From Caldilinea sp. CFX5 (lineage in GTDB: Bacteria > Chloroflexota > Anaerolineae > Caldilineales > Caldilineaceae), in the NCBI GenBank assembly GCA_021405325.1, contig QWII01000043.1, positions 122,069 to 186,068 of the forward strand: a stretch of 64,000 bases of DNA, given 5' to 3'. This document shows, piece by piece, positions 41,801 through 48,131 of the stretch. The translations under genes were made by a program, and so were the position numbers. The notes beneath the pieces were generated by a model. That model ran no database searches and had not been told where the DNA came from. It was given only the letters and a program-made list of their open reading frames with translations. Positions within the stretch are counted from its first letter, which is position 1, and every line of letters starts with the position of its first letter.

Positions 41801-43657
41801 ACCGTTGCTAATGCCGCCGCCACCCGTCTTGGTAAAGTTGTTGCTGACCACGCTGCGATTCAACGTCATCGTGCCATTATTGGAGAGGCCGCCACCATAA
41901 CCATCACTAATGCCGGTGTCGGTGCGGTTGCCGGTGATCAGGGCGTCGTTGAGGGTCACCGTGCCAAAATTCATGAGCGCGCCCGCTTCGCCCGCATTAG
42001 AACCCTTGCCGCCGGTAATGGTGATGTCGTTGAGCACTGCGGTGGCGCCTGTGTTGATCAGCACCGGCATCACCGCGTTGTTGCCGTTCAAGGTGATCCC
42101 CGCAGCTTCGATAGTCAACGCGCCCTGGTTGGCAATGGTGAGCGTGCCACCCACCAGCGTAATCGTGCCATTGACGCCTTGGAAGGTGATAGTGTCCGCC
42201 GTGGCCGAGTGATTGGCGTTTTCAATGGCGCGCCGGAGCGTGCCTTCCTGAACGTCGGGGGCGGCTGCCCCGCTGTAGTCCGTCAGTTTGGTGACTAGGT
42301 AGTCATTGGCGGCAATCGTCACCGTGGCGGCATTGGGTGAGCCGGGATTATAGGCAACCTTGTCAACCAGCGTCACCACGGCGGTTTCATCGGCTTCCGC
42401 TAGCCAATCGTCCACGGCCGTCAGCGTCACTGTGGTGGACGATGCGCCTGCGGGGATGGTCACACGGTTGGTCACCAGTTGACCATTGGCATCACGCAGT
42501 TCGCTGTCGGCGCCACTCCCAGGTGCGGTCACGGTAAAAACGACATCCAGTGCGTCGTTCAACGGGGCCGTGCGCACAAAGGTCAACGTCGCCGCCTCGC
42601 CCTCGGCGATGGAGACCCGGTTGGTGGAGACAGTCACTGTCCGTGGTTGGCTTTGATATTCCACTGATCCCATGTCAACCGTGCCGAACAGTCGGGGGTT
42701 GCCAGCCTGGTCGGTCGTGACACCCGCCGGCACGAGCGTATTATCGCCCACATTCAATGCAGGGCTGCCTGGCGGCAGAGGATGATAGGCCGGATTGCCA
42801 GTCAACGGCAGTAAGCCGGCGGATTGGCCCACAATGTTGCCATTGACGCCATTGCTAACCGGACAATTGCCACTTTCCACCAGGCTGTGGCTAATGGCAT
42901 ACACACCTAGGGGCGTGGTGAGGGTGGAGCAGTTGCTGAGGATACTGTTGTTGGCCGTGAATTTACCCTCCGTGATAAAGATGCCGAGGTCATTGTAGGC
43001 GTAGGTGCTGTTATTAAAAATCAAGACACCCCCTGATCGGATCCCATTGCTACCGCTGGCAATGCCGCTGGCGCGATTGTTACTCACCGTGCTGTTGTTT
43101 AAGGTGATGGTGGGAAAGGGCGCCACATTCGTATAGAAGACAAAGATGGCAAGCGCGCTATTCTGGGAGCCGATGTTGTCGCGAATCGTGCTACGATTGA
43201 GCGTGATGTTGCCATAAACGATGAGTCCGCCGGCCGCGCCAAACGAACCGCTGGCAATACCGCCGCTGAAGGTGGCCCGATCCACTGTCGCTGCGGCCTG
43301 GTTGTCCACGGTGAGCACATGGCGTTCCGCCCCCCGCCCGCCGCGGATCGTCGCGCCGTTGCCGTTGACGGTCAGCAAACGCCCGCCATCCGCGCCAAAG
43401 TGCAGTGCCGTGGGCAATTGGTAGATGCAATTGGCGGCGAGATTGATGGTGTCAGCCTGGCTGTTGCTGTTGGCGGTGGCAACGGCGGTCTGCAAAGCGA
43501 CGCCATCGTTGTCGGCATTGCCAGTGCAAGCAACGGTAAACGTCGCCGCCTGGACGTGCGCCGTGTCGGCCAGGAAGAACCCAGCCACGAGCATGAGGAG
43601 GAGAAGATAGCATAGAAGCTGCTTGGCTTGACGTGGAATGGAACGTATGATTTGCAT
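38822..43657 (-). CDS. Giant secreted beta-helix / Calx-beta / RTX-repeat protein
   Basis: A 1611-residue exported protein. After a signal peptide there are three parallel beta-helix blocks, each with Asn-rich turns (NSTVSNNRAS, NRSTIRDNIG). Each block ends in the choice-of-anchor pattern GDNTLVPAGVTTDQAGNPRL or a variant. Between them sit Calx-beta domains (IAEGEAATLTFVRTAPL; ADETAVVTLVD). A Pro/Thr linker (~1320-1390) leads to RTX-type calcium-binding nonapeptides (GLGGNDTLDGKGGDDLLCGG, DGGAGNDVLNGGAGD). The protein ends NNFLFLPLVNR. An AAAGGGG site precedes the ATG. It stands alone under heptamer array E. RTX repeats imply calcium-dependent folding outside the cell. Confidence 0.9.
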   Translation of the reverse strand: MQIIRSIPRQAKQLLCYLLLLMLVAGFFLADTAHVQAATFTVACTGNADNDGVALQTAVATANSNSQADTINLAANCIYQLPTALHFGADGGRLLTVNGNGATIRGGRGAERHVLTVDNQAAATVDRATFSGGIASGSFGAAGGLIVYGNITLNRSTIRDNIGSQNSALAIFVFYTNVAPFPTITLNNSTVSNNRASGIASGSNGIRSGGVLIFNNSTYAYNDLGIFITEGKFTANNSILSNCSTLTTPLGVYAISHSLVESGNCPVSNGVNGNIVGQSAGLLPLTGNPAYHPLPPGSPALNVGDNTLVPAGVTTDQAGNPRLFGTVDMGSVEYQSQPRTVTVSTNRVSIAEGEAATLTFVRTAPLNDALDVVFTVTAPGSGADSELRDANGQLVTNRVTIPAGASSTTVTLTAVDDWLAEADETAVVTLVDKVAYNPGSPNAATVTIAANDYLVTKLTDYSGAAAPDVQEGTLRRAIENANHSATADTITFQGVNGTITLVGGTLTIANQGALTIEAAGITLNGNNAVMPVLINTGATAVLNDITITGGKGSNAGEAGALMNFGTVTLNDALITGNRTDTGISDGYGGGLSNNGTMTLNRSVVSNNFTKTGGGGISNGGTLNLNSSSVIGNESTGHGGGISGGFVGSITLVNSTVSGNRVTATTDPIAGGGGIFNGSQMTLINSTVSNNTSIMSAGGILNQGAMILRNTILANSTGSDCVNSGTRAATNTLVEDGSCNIAAGVNGNKTGDPMLAALTGNPAFHPLTAGSPAIDAGNNSSVPAGLTLDQSGNQRFFPINGTVDMGAFEFGQMMVALTVDTTNVNEGGTALITISRVGSLSNPLTVRFARSGSASSADYALQQDNAPLTVDEVVIPAGAASVQIAFQTVDDVSAEADETGVISLVDTDDYNLGAVTVATITIPANDLVVTNLNDFTNATPADARGGTLRQALRNADSFAGADTVAFTVAGVIQLSGGSLTTNGSALTTIEGAGITVDGGGNGSVFQIGGPTTINDLTITGGNADSGGGLRVGSLLTLNRSTVRGNSAQLGGGIYNLFGTVTINHSTISDNHATDYAGGIWNDEALDPNAVNMTINNSTISGNRASHIGGIGHWANKMVINNSAIVNNIENSNLGGDGLWIQSTLEVNNSILRNGQLSGGVLYGYDCYVNGGTVTFRNTLVRQPWQNCTVPNGANGNIVGQDPNLGVFTGNPAYYPLNPGSPAINAGDNALIPAGITTDQAGNPRLVGDSVDMGPIEFNSVVPPSATPTTTPEPPTETPVPATATPTNTTLPPTATSTETPVPPTATPTNTSVPPTATPTNTVVPPTPTNTPIPPTATPDGTVVGSCGTITVYRNAAGNLVAPGWVGTIKVGTNGANTINGGSGPDLMLGLGGNDTLDGKGGDDLLCGGDGVDLLTSAAGNDYLDGGAGNDVLNGGAGDYDTLVAGDGNDTLLDWDGVLSAQGGPGNDTFTLALRIGWRNQSGQPSFNGLTAGYGDDTVGLALLDPAGLLLDISGDERDNPASPLEGQNDLLALVGGIDPASQMIKFEQQLVLTASVDSSFIEQGFAIDPTTLTDESGVEFLSEPAGGDEPVEESEGVAVVQNNFLFLPLVNR

Positions 43658-43711
43658 AAATGACCCCTTTTTTGATCAATCAGCCAAAATGACAAAGGTG
43701 CGTATGCCGTG

Positions 43712-43777
43712 ATGATAACAACCTTGTGTGTGGCAGGCGTGTGGTTTTTGGGACAAACGCGTGTGGTGATCGTGTGG
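43712..43777 (-). promoter_or_regulatory. Heptamer array E (class CCACACG) with -10 box
   Basis: Plus-strand heptamers at 43727, 43738, 43760 and 43771 (TGTGTGG, then CGTGTGG three times), spaced 11-22-11. Toward the giant secreted-protein gene, 9 nt precede TATCAT (43712-43717). The central spacer is a variant (CGTTTGTCCCAAAAA) of that in arrays D and F. Confidence 0.85.
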
Positions 43778-43780
43778 CGG

Positions 43781-43828
43781 GACAAGAAGACAGGAAGACA
43801 GATCACCTTGTCTTCCTGTCTTCTTGTC
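43781..43828. terminator. 20-bp perfect hairpin
   Basis: 43781-43800 pairs exactly with 43809-43828, loop 8 nt (GACAAGAAGACAGGAAGACA arm). It is just downstream of the PxKF remnant and just upstream of array E, so it may insulate the array promoter from read-through. Confidence 0.65.
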
Positions 43829-43832
43829 TTCC

Positions 43833-44003
43833 TTACCGGTTGACCAACGGCAGGAAGATCTGCTGTACGACTTCGGTTTCACTCTCGGCGTCGGCGCTGC
43901 GCACCTTGCCGTTGAACTGGAAGAGCGCGCTGTGATCCGTGCCATCGACCAGGCGTACGATCAACTGGCGACAAGTCCCTGCCCACGCTTTGTTGGTTTG
44001 CCG
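43833..44003 (-). pseudogene. Truncated PxKF-domain C-terminus
   Basis: The reverse frame reads NKAWAGTCRQLIVRLVDG, then FQFNGKVRSADAE and a final VVQQIFLPLVNR. This matches the last ~57 residues of the proteins at 32505 and 45115. The sequence loses similarity before NKAWAG, and an IS66-like MITE lies 45 bp further on. A former secreted-protein gene was lost here. Confidence 0.85.
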
Positions 44004-44047
44004 GCCATCTGTGTCAATGTTTCTGCTGACCCGTTGCTGGCATGGAC

Positions 44048-44141
44048 GTAAGTACCAAGCCAGCAACCAGGTTTTTCACCTGCAAAACAGGTTGATTGCT
44101 CCAGCAAAAACCTGGTTTCTTCACCTAGGGTTAGTAGTTAC
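44048..44141. mobile_element. IS66-like MITE, 94 bp, with 8-bp target duplication
   Basis: Ends GTAAGTACCAAGCC and, on the other strand, GTAACTACTAACCC. Perfect 8-bp direct repeats GCATGGAC flank it (44040-44047, 44142-44149). It contains an inverted CCAGGTTTTT repeat. A second, ~87% similar copy in the opposite orientation is at 58593-58686. GTAA ends and 8-bp duplications are typical of IS66-family elements. Confidence 0.8.
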
Positions 44142-44150
44142 GCATGGACA

Positions 44151-44179
44151 TTGCGCACAGGGTCAAATTATGGTATGCT
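44151..44179 (+). promoter_or_regulatory. Probable sigma-70-type promoter of the DUF433 module
   Basis: TTGCGC (44151-44156), a 17-nt spacer and TATGCT (44174-44179) lie 80 nt before the DUF433 gene. It starts right beside the MITE target duplication. Confidence 0.5.
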
Positions 44180-44259
44180 AGAATCAGCAGAATATACGTA
44201 GGGTTTACGCGGAATGCGTGGCATTGTGGGCGTAGATCCTTATCCGAAGCAAGGAGTAG

Positions 44260-44658
44260 ATGATGGCTGTCCTCACCCACGGTAGCACGAACGGCGTAGC
44301 GCGGATTATCCGCACCGAGCGTGGCCTCTCCATTGATGGCGCCCGCATAACGCTGTATGATGTGATGGATTTCATCAAGGCGGACTATCCCCGCCATGCG
44401 ATCCGTGACCATCTGGCGTTGACGGAGGCCCAGATTGATGCCGCGCTTCAGTATATTCATGAGCATCGCACCGAAGTCGAAGCCGAATATCAACAGATCC
44501 TCCAAGAAGCGGAAGAAAACCGCCGTTACTGGGAGGAACAGCTTCGTGAGCACCTGGCGCGCACGCCACCAGCGCCGCTATCGCCTGAACAGGCCGCCTT
44601 GCGCACCAAGTTTCAAGCCTGGAAAGCGCAACGTGAGGCCGCCCGATGCAATGCTTGA
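44260..44658 (+). CDS. DUF433-domain protein (antitoxin-like)
   Basis: A 132-residue protein. Residues ~10-75 show the DUF433 winged-helix pattern (RIIRTERGLSIDGARITLYD, VMDFIKADYPRHAIRDHLAL, then EAQIDAALQYI). A coiled helix rich in Glu and Arg follows. DUF433 proteins are commonly the DNA-binding antitoxin partner of a PIN-like nuclease. AAGGAG lies just before two adjacent ATGs (44260, 44263); the second has the better spacing. The last 13 bases overlap the next gene, typical of such pairs. Confidence 0.8.
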   Translation: MMAVLTHGSTNGVARIIRTERGLSIDGARITLYDVMDFIKADYPRHAIRDHLALTEAQIDAALQYIHEHRTEVEAEYQQILQEAEENRRYWEEQLREHLARTPPAPLSPEQAALRTKFQAWKAQREAARCNA

Positions 44659-45038
44659 TCGATAACAATTTAGCCGGGCAGCTAGACTTGTTAGCCGGCG
44701 CCCTCTTCGCCACTGGGTGGCTGGATCTGATTGCGCTCCGTCTCGTTACGTTTACCGAGGTGAACTTACCAGAAAACATTGACGACCGCAGTTTATGGCG
44801 GTTTGTCCAAGCGAACCAGATGTTGCTACTGACAGAAAATCGCAACATGAAAGGCCCCCATTCCCTAGAGCAGACCATTCGTGAAGAAGGGGCGCCGCAC
44901 TCGCTCCCCGTAATCACCATCGGTAGTCGTGCTCGCTTAGTGCAACCTGACTATCGCCGCCGCTGTGCTGAACGCCTCGTTGAAATTGTCATTGATCTAG
45001 AATCCTATCGCGGTGTGAGCCGCATTTATATTCCCTAG
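44646..45038 (+). CDS. PIN-like (DUF5615-type) putative toxin nuclease
   Basis: A 130-residue protein starting MQCLIDNNLAGQL, where the Asp is the first PIN-like acidic residue. Further acidic positions lie in ENIDDRSLWRFVQAN, and LLLTENRNMKGPHSLE follows. This fits the DUF5615/Mut7-C-like PIN branch linked to DUF433 genes. It overlaps the DUF433 gene. The pair probably forms a type II toxin-antitoxin-like module; some homologues are labelled only as hypothetical. Confidence 0.7.
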   Translation: MQCLIDNNLAGQLDLLAGALFATGWLDLIALRLVTFTEVNLPENIDDRSLWRFVQANQMLLLTENRNMKGPHSLEQTIREEGAPHSLPVITIGSRARLVQPDYRRRCAERLVEIVIDLESYRGVSRIYIP

Positions 45039-45069
45039 TTTACCTTCCGCCATCCACTGTCCATCCCGT

Positions 45070-45104
45070 CAACCGTCAGGCGTTGCGCCAACGCCTGACG
45101 GTTG
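45070..45104. terminator. Bidirectional terminator hairpin
   Basis: CAACCGTCAGGCGTTG (45070-45085) and its exact complement (45089-45104) form a 16-bp stem with a 3-nt loop, followed by a T-rich stretch. It lies between the convergent PIN-like gene and the secreted propeller protein. Confidence 0.85.
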
Positions 45105-45114
45105 TGCTTGTTGT

Positions 45115-47550
45115 TTAGCGATTGACGAGCGGCAGGAAAATCTGCTGCACCACCACCGCTTCCGCGCTTTCCTCGGCGTCGGCGCTGCGCACCTTGCCGT
45201 TGAACTGGAAGAGGGCGCTGTGATCCGTGCCATCGACCAGGCGCACGATCAACTGGCGACACGTTCCCGCCCAGGCTTTGTCAGTCTTCCAGATGTAGCT
45301 GTAAGTCTGCGTGGCGGCATCATATTGCAGTGTGCTGTTGCCCGCCGTCACTGTCTCTTCGATGGGGGCGCTGCTGCCGCTGCCGCCACTGGCGCAACTC
45401 ACCTGGTGCGAAGCGGGATAGCCAGGGGCGAAGATGGTCAAGCCATAATCCCCACCCAGGCTGAACCTGACCGGAATGGCCTGCCCGGCGTTGACCGTGT
45501 TGACCGTGGGCAGGTTATCCACCGGCTGGAAGAAGCCATTCCAGGCGTAGACCACCTGATAGTTGATGGTGACGCTCGCGGTATTGCCGGCGTTATCGGT
45601 CGCAGTGCAGGTGACGCTCTGGATGCCGACCGTGCTGGTGTCCAGTGTGCCACAACTTTCACTGGCGATGCCGGAAACGCCATCCGCTGCCCCGCTGGTG
45701 ACGGTGGCCGCTGTGCCCAGCAGCACGGGATTGGGGGAGACGACTGGGGCGAGCGTAGGTGGCGTCTTGTCCAGATTGAGGCCGCTGACGGTGACAGGGG
45801 TGGCGGTATTACCGGCATTGTCGGTGCATGTCCCCGTGTTGGTAACGTTTTGGTTGGCGCCATCCGTACTGAGGGTTGCCCCCGCCACCGTATTCGTGGC
45901 AAGACCGGAGCCGCCCGCTTCGTCAGTACAGGTGAAGCTCACTGTCACGTCACTGATATACCAGCCATTCTGACCATTGGGCGTGGCCGGGTTGAGGACT
46001 GGCGTGATGACCGGTGGGGTGCTGTCGAAGTTGACCGTCACACTGTTATCGGTGCTGGTGCTGGCGGTGGTAAGGTTGCCATCACTATCAACGGCAACAC
46101 CAGCGGCAATGGTGGCAACAACCGTGCCGCTGCCGGCCAGACCGTTGACGCTGATGGTGTAGTCACTGGGGCCGCCACTAACCGTGATGCTGACGCCGGC
46201 CAGGTTGGCTGTGCCGCTCAACGTAACATCGGTCTCTGTAAAGCCAGTGACGGGTTCGCTAAAAGTGGCGCTAAACAACACGGGGTTGCTGCTGGTTGGG
46301 TCCGCCTGACCTGCTGCCTGGTTGATGGTGACGCTGGGCGGCGGGCTGTTGTCAATCAAGCGCGCGACCTTGAGGTTACCGTTGTCTTCGTCATAATAGG
46401 CGATGACCGGTTTGCCGCTGCTGTCCAGCGCCAATGAGTTGGTAAATCCCACACTCCCGGTATTGTCCACCGTCTGGAAGTTGTTGCCGCTGCTACAGTT
46501 CGCGTCACCGCAATGCACCAACTTCAGACTGCTGTTGGAAGCATCATAGTAGCTGATGACCGGTTTGCCGCTGCTGTCCAATGCCAGTGAGGTGTAACGC
46601 CCGACGCTGTCCACGGTGACAATGGTGCTGCCACTGCTACAGGTGGCGTCGCCGCAATGCACTAACTTGAGGTCGCCATTGGTAAAGTTGTGGTAACTAA
46701 TGACCGGGTTGCCGCTGCTGTCCAGCGCCAACGAACTAAACTCGCCAACGTTCTCAGCACTGTCCAACGTGCGGAAGGTGTTGCCGCTACAGGTGGCGCT
46801 GCCGCAACGCACGAATTTAAGGTCGCCGTTGGTGATGTCGTAATAACTGATGACGGGTCTGCCGCTGCTGTCCAACCGTAGTGAGGGATCGCGTCCCACC
46901 GTCCCGCCGCTGTCCAGGGTGATGACGATGTTGCCGCTGCTGCACGTCGGGTTGCCACACCGCGCCAGCTTGAGATCGAAGTTGGTGGCGTCAAAATAGG
47001 TGATGACCGGTCTGCCGTTGCTATCCAGCCGCAGTGCGCTAAACCACCCGACATCATCGCTGCTGTCTACCGTCTGAATGATGTTGCCGCTGCTGCACGT
47101 CGGGTCGCCGCAATGCGCCAACTTGAGATCGCCGTTGGTAAAGTCAAAGTAACTGATGACCGGGTTGCCGCTGCTGTCCAGCGCGAGTGAGTTGTAGCCG
47201 CCGACAGCCCCGCTGCTATCGACAACCCGGATGGTATTGCCGCTACTGCAGGTGGCGTCGCCGCAATGCACCAGCTTGAGGTCGGCATTGGTGAGGTCAA
47301 AGTAGCTGATGACCGGGAAGCCGTTGCTATCCAACACGAGCGAATGGTCGCGCCCGACATTCCCGGCGCTGTCCACGACCTGGATCTGCCAGATCAGGGC
47401 CGCCCCGGCGGGCTGGATCCAGCCCAAACTACTTGTGATCGCCAAGCACAGCGCCAGGATGCGCAGACCAGGCCACGGGCGGCGGTGGTAAGCGGCTTGG
47501 GCAGACCGGGTCGTCTGTGGACGGGGGGGTAGAAATGGGCTGAGTAACAT
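45115..47550 (-). CDS. Secreted seven-repeat propeller / Ig-like / PxKF protein
   Basis: An 811-residue exported protein. After a signal peptide come seven ~50-residue repeats with the consensus SLALDSSGNPVISYYD, then NGDLKLVHCGD and TCSSGN (about residues 55-400). Seven copies suggest a seven-bladed beta-propeller, each blade with a Cys pair. Ig-like domains follow (~410-690; TINQAAGQADPTSSNPVLFS, WYISDVTVSFTCTDEAGGSG), then the PxKF domain (FFQPVDNLPTVNTVNAGQAI) and the tail VVVQQIFLPLVNR. It is 59 nt downstream of S3 in an operon under array F. Probably extracellular and structural or ligand-binding. Confidence 0.88.
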   Translation of the reverse strand: MLLSPFLPPRPQTTRSAQAAYHRRPWPGLRILALCLAITSSLGWIQPAGAALIWQIQVVDSAGNVGRDHSLVLDSNGFPVISYFDLTNADLKLVHCGDATCSSGNTIRVVDSSGAVGGYNSLALDSSGNPVISYFDFTNGDLKLAHCGDPTCSSGNIIQTVDSSDDVGWFSALRLDSNGRPVITYFDATNFDLKLARCGNPTCSSGNIVITLDSGGTVGRDPSLRLDSSGRPVISYYDITNGDLKFVRCGSATCSGNTFRTLDSAENVGEFSSLALDSSGNPVISYHNFTNGDLKLVHCGDATCSSGSTIVTVDSVGRYTSLALDSSGKPVISYYDASNSSLKLVHCGDANCSSGNNFQTVDNTGSVGFTNSLALDSSGKPVIAYYDEDNGNLKVARLIDNSPPPSVTINQAAGQADPTSSNPVLFSATFSEPVTGFTETDVTLSGTANLAGVSITVSGGPSDYTISVNGLAGSGTVVATIAAGVAVDSDGNLTTASTSTDNSVTVNFDSTPPVITPVLNPATPNGQNGWYISDVTVSFTCTDEAGGSGLATNTVAGATLSTDGANQNVTNTGTCTDNAGNTATPVTVSGLNLDKTPPTLAPVVSPNPVLLGTAATVTSGAADGVSGIASESCGTLDTSTVGIQSVTCTATDNAGNTASVTINYQVVYAWNGFFQPVDNLPTVNTVNAGQAIPVRFSLGGDYGLTIFAPGYPASHQVSCASGGSGSSAPIEETVTAGNSTLQYDAATQTYSYIWKTDKAWAGTCRQLIVRLVDGTDHSALFQFNGKVRSADAEESAEAVVVQQIFLPLVNR

Positions 47551-47609
47551 GTTTCTCTCCTTATGTGTAGAATATCTGTAGAAAGTCTGTAGAAAGTTCT
47601 TTTGTTGGG

Positions 47610-47843
47610 CTAGGGTAACTCTTCTGATTGGGAAAAGCGCCTAGCTGCCGGCTCACTTGCCGCCGATGTTTCCATCAAGGCCAACAAGTGGCAAATCAAC
47701 TCGTCCAAATCGGCAAAGCCACGCCGCTGCCCGGTCGCGACATCCTCCAGGCTGAAGCGCCAGCGGGATGGCCGGCCGGCGGCGTCAACCCACATACGTA
47801 ACAATTGCGAACGATAGGGTGGCAATCGTGGTAAGTTGGTCAT
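47610..47843 (-). CDS. Small conserved protein S3
   Basis: A 77-residue protein, MTNLPRLPPYRSQLLRMW at the start, then WRFSLEDVATGQRRGFADLD and HLLALME. It is most like S4 (58288). The ATG at 47843 has GAGGAGG 6 nt upstream, and the ATG at 47867 would be only ~12 nt from the predicted transcription start. First gene after array F, upstream of the propeller protein and divergent from BTAD regulator 3. Confidence 0.75.
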   Translation of the reverse strand: MTNLPRLPPYRSQLLRMWVDAAGRPSRWRFSLEDVATGQRRGFADLDELICHLLALMETSAASEPAARRFSQSEELP

Positions 47844-47885
47844 GGCGCCCTCCTCGGTGCGGTGCATCGGTTTGGTGTTGGCTCT

Positions 47886-47951
47886 AGCATAGCGATCTTG
47901 CGTGTGGGGCGCGTGTGGTTTTGGGGCAAAACGCGTGTGGGAAGCGTGTGG
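47886..47951 (-). promoter_or_regulatory. Heptamer array F (class CCACACG) with -10 box
   Basis: Four perfect CGTGTGG heptamers on the plus strand at 47901, 47912, 47934 and 47945, spaced 11-22-11. In the coding direction 9 nt lead to TATGCT (47886-47891). It is the most regular of the eight arrays. Target: S3 and the propeller protein; divergent neighbour: BTAD regulator 3. Confidence 0.88.
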
Positions 47952-48131
47952 GGCGCCTTATGCTGACAATCGTAAGCCGCCTGTAACCCCTGACCAATGC
48001 AACCGGTGCTATACTGAACTGTGGTCGGGTTGGGGTGACGTTTTGGGGATTGACCGTTAATGATTCCACTTTTATACTATGGATTAGTAGAAATTCAACG
48101 CAACAGTAGACTTTAGGGGAAAAAGGGCCGT

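Noticed and set aside
44260..45038. A restriction-modification or phage-defence island around the DUF433 pair
   Set aside because: Only the two-gene toxin-antitoxin-like pair is present; its neighbours are secreted-protein genes and a MITE.
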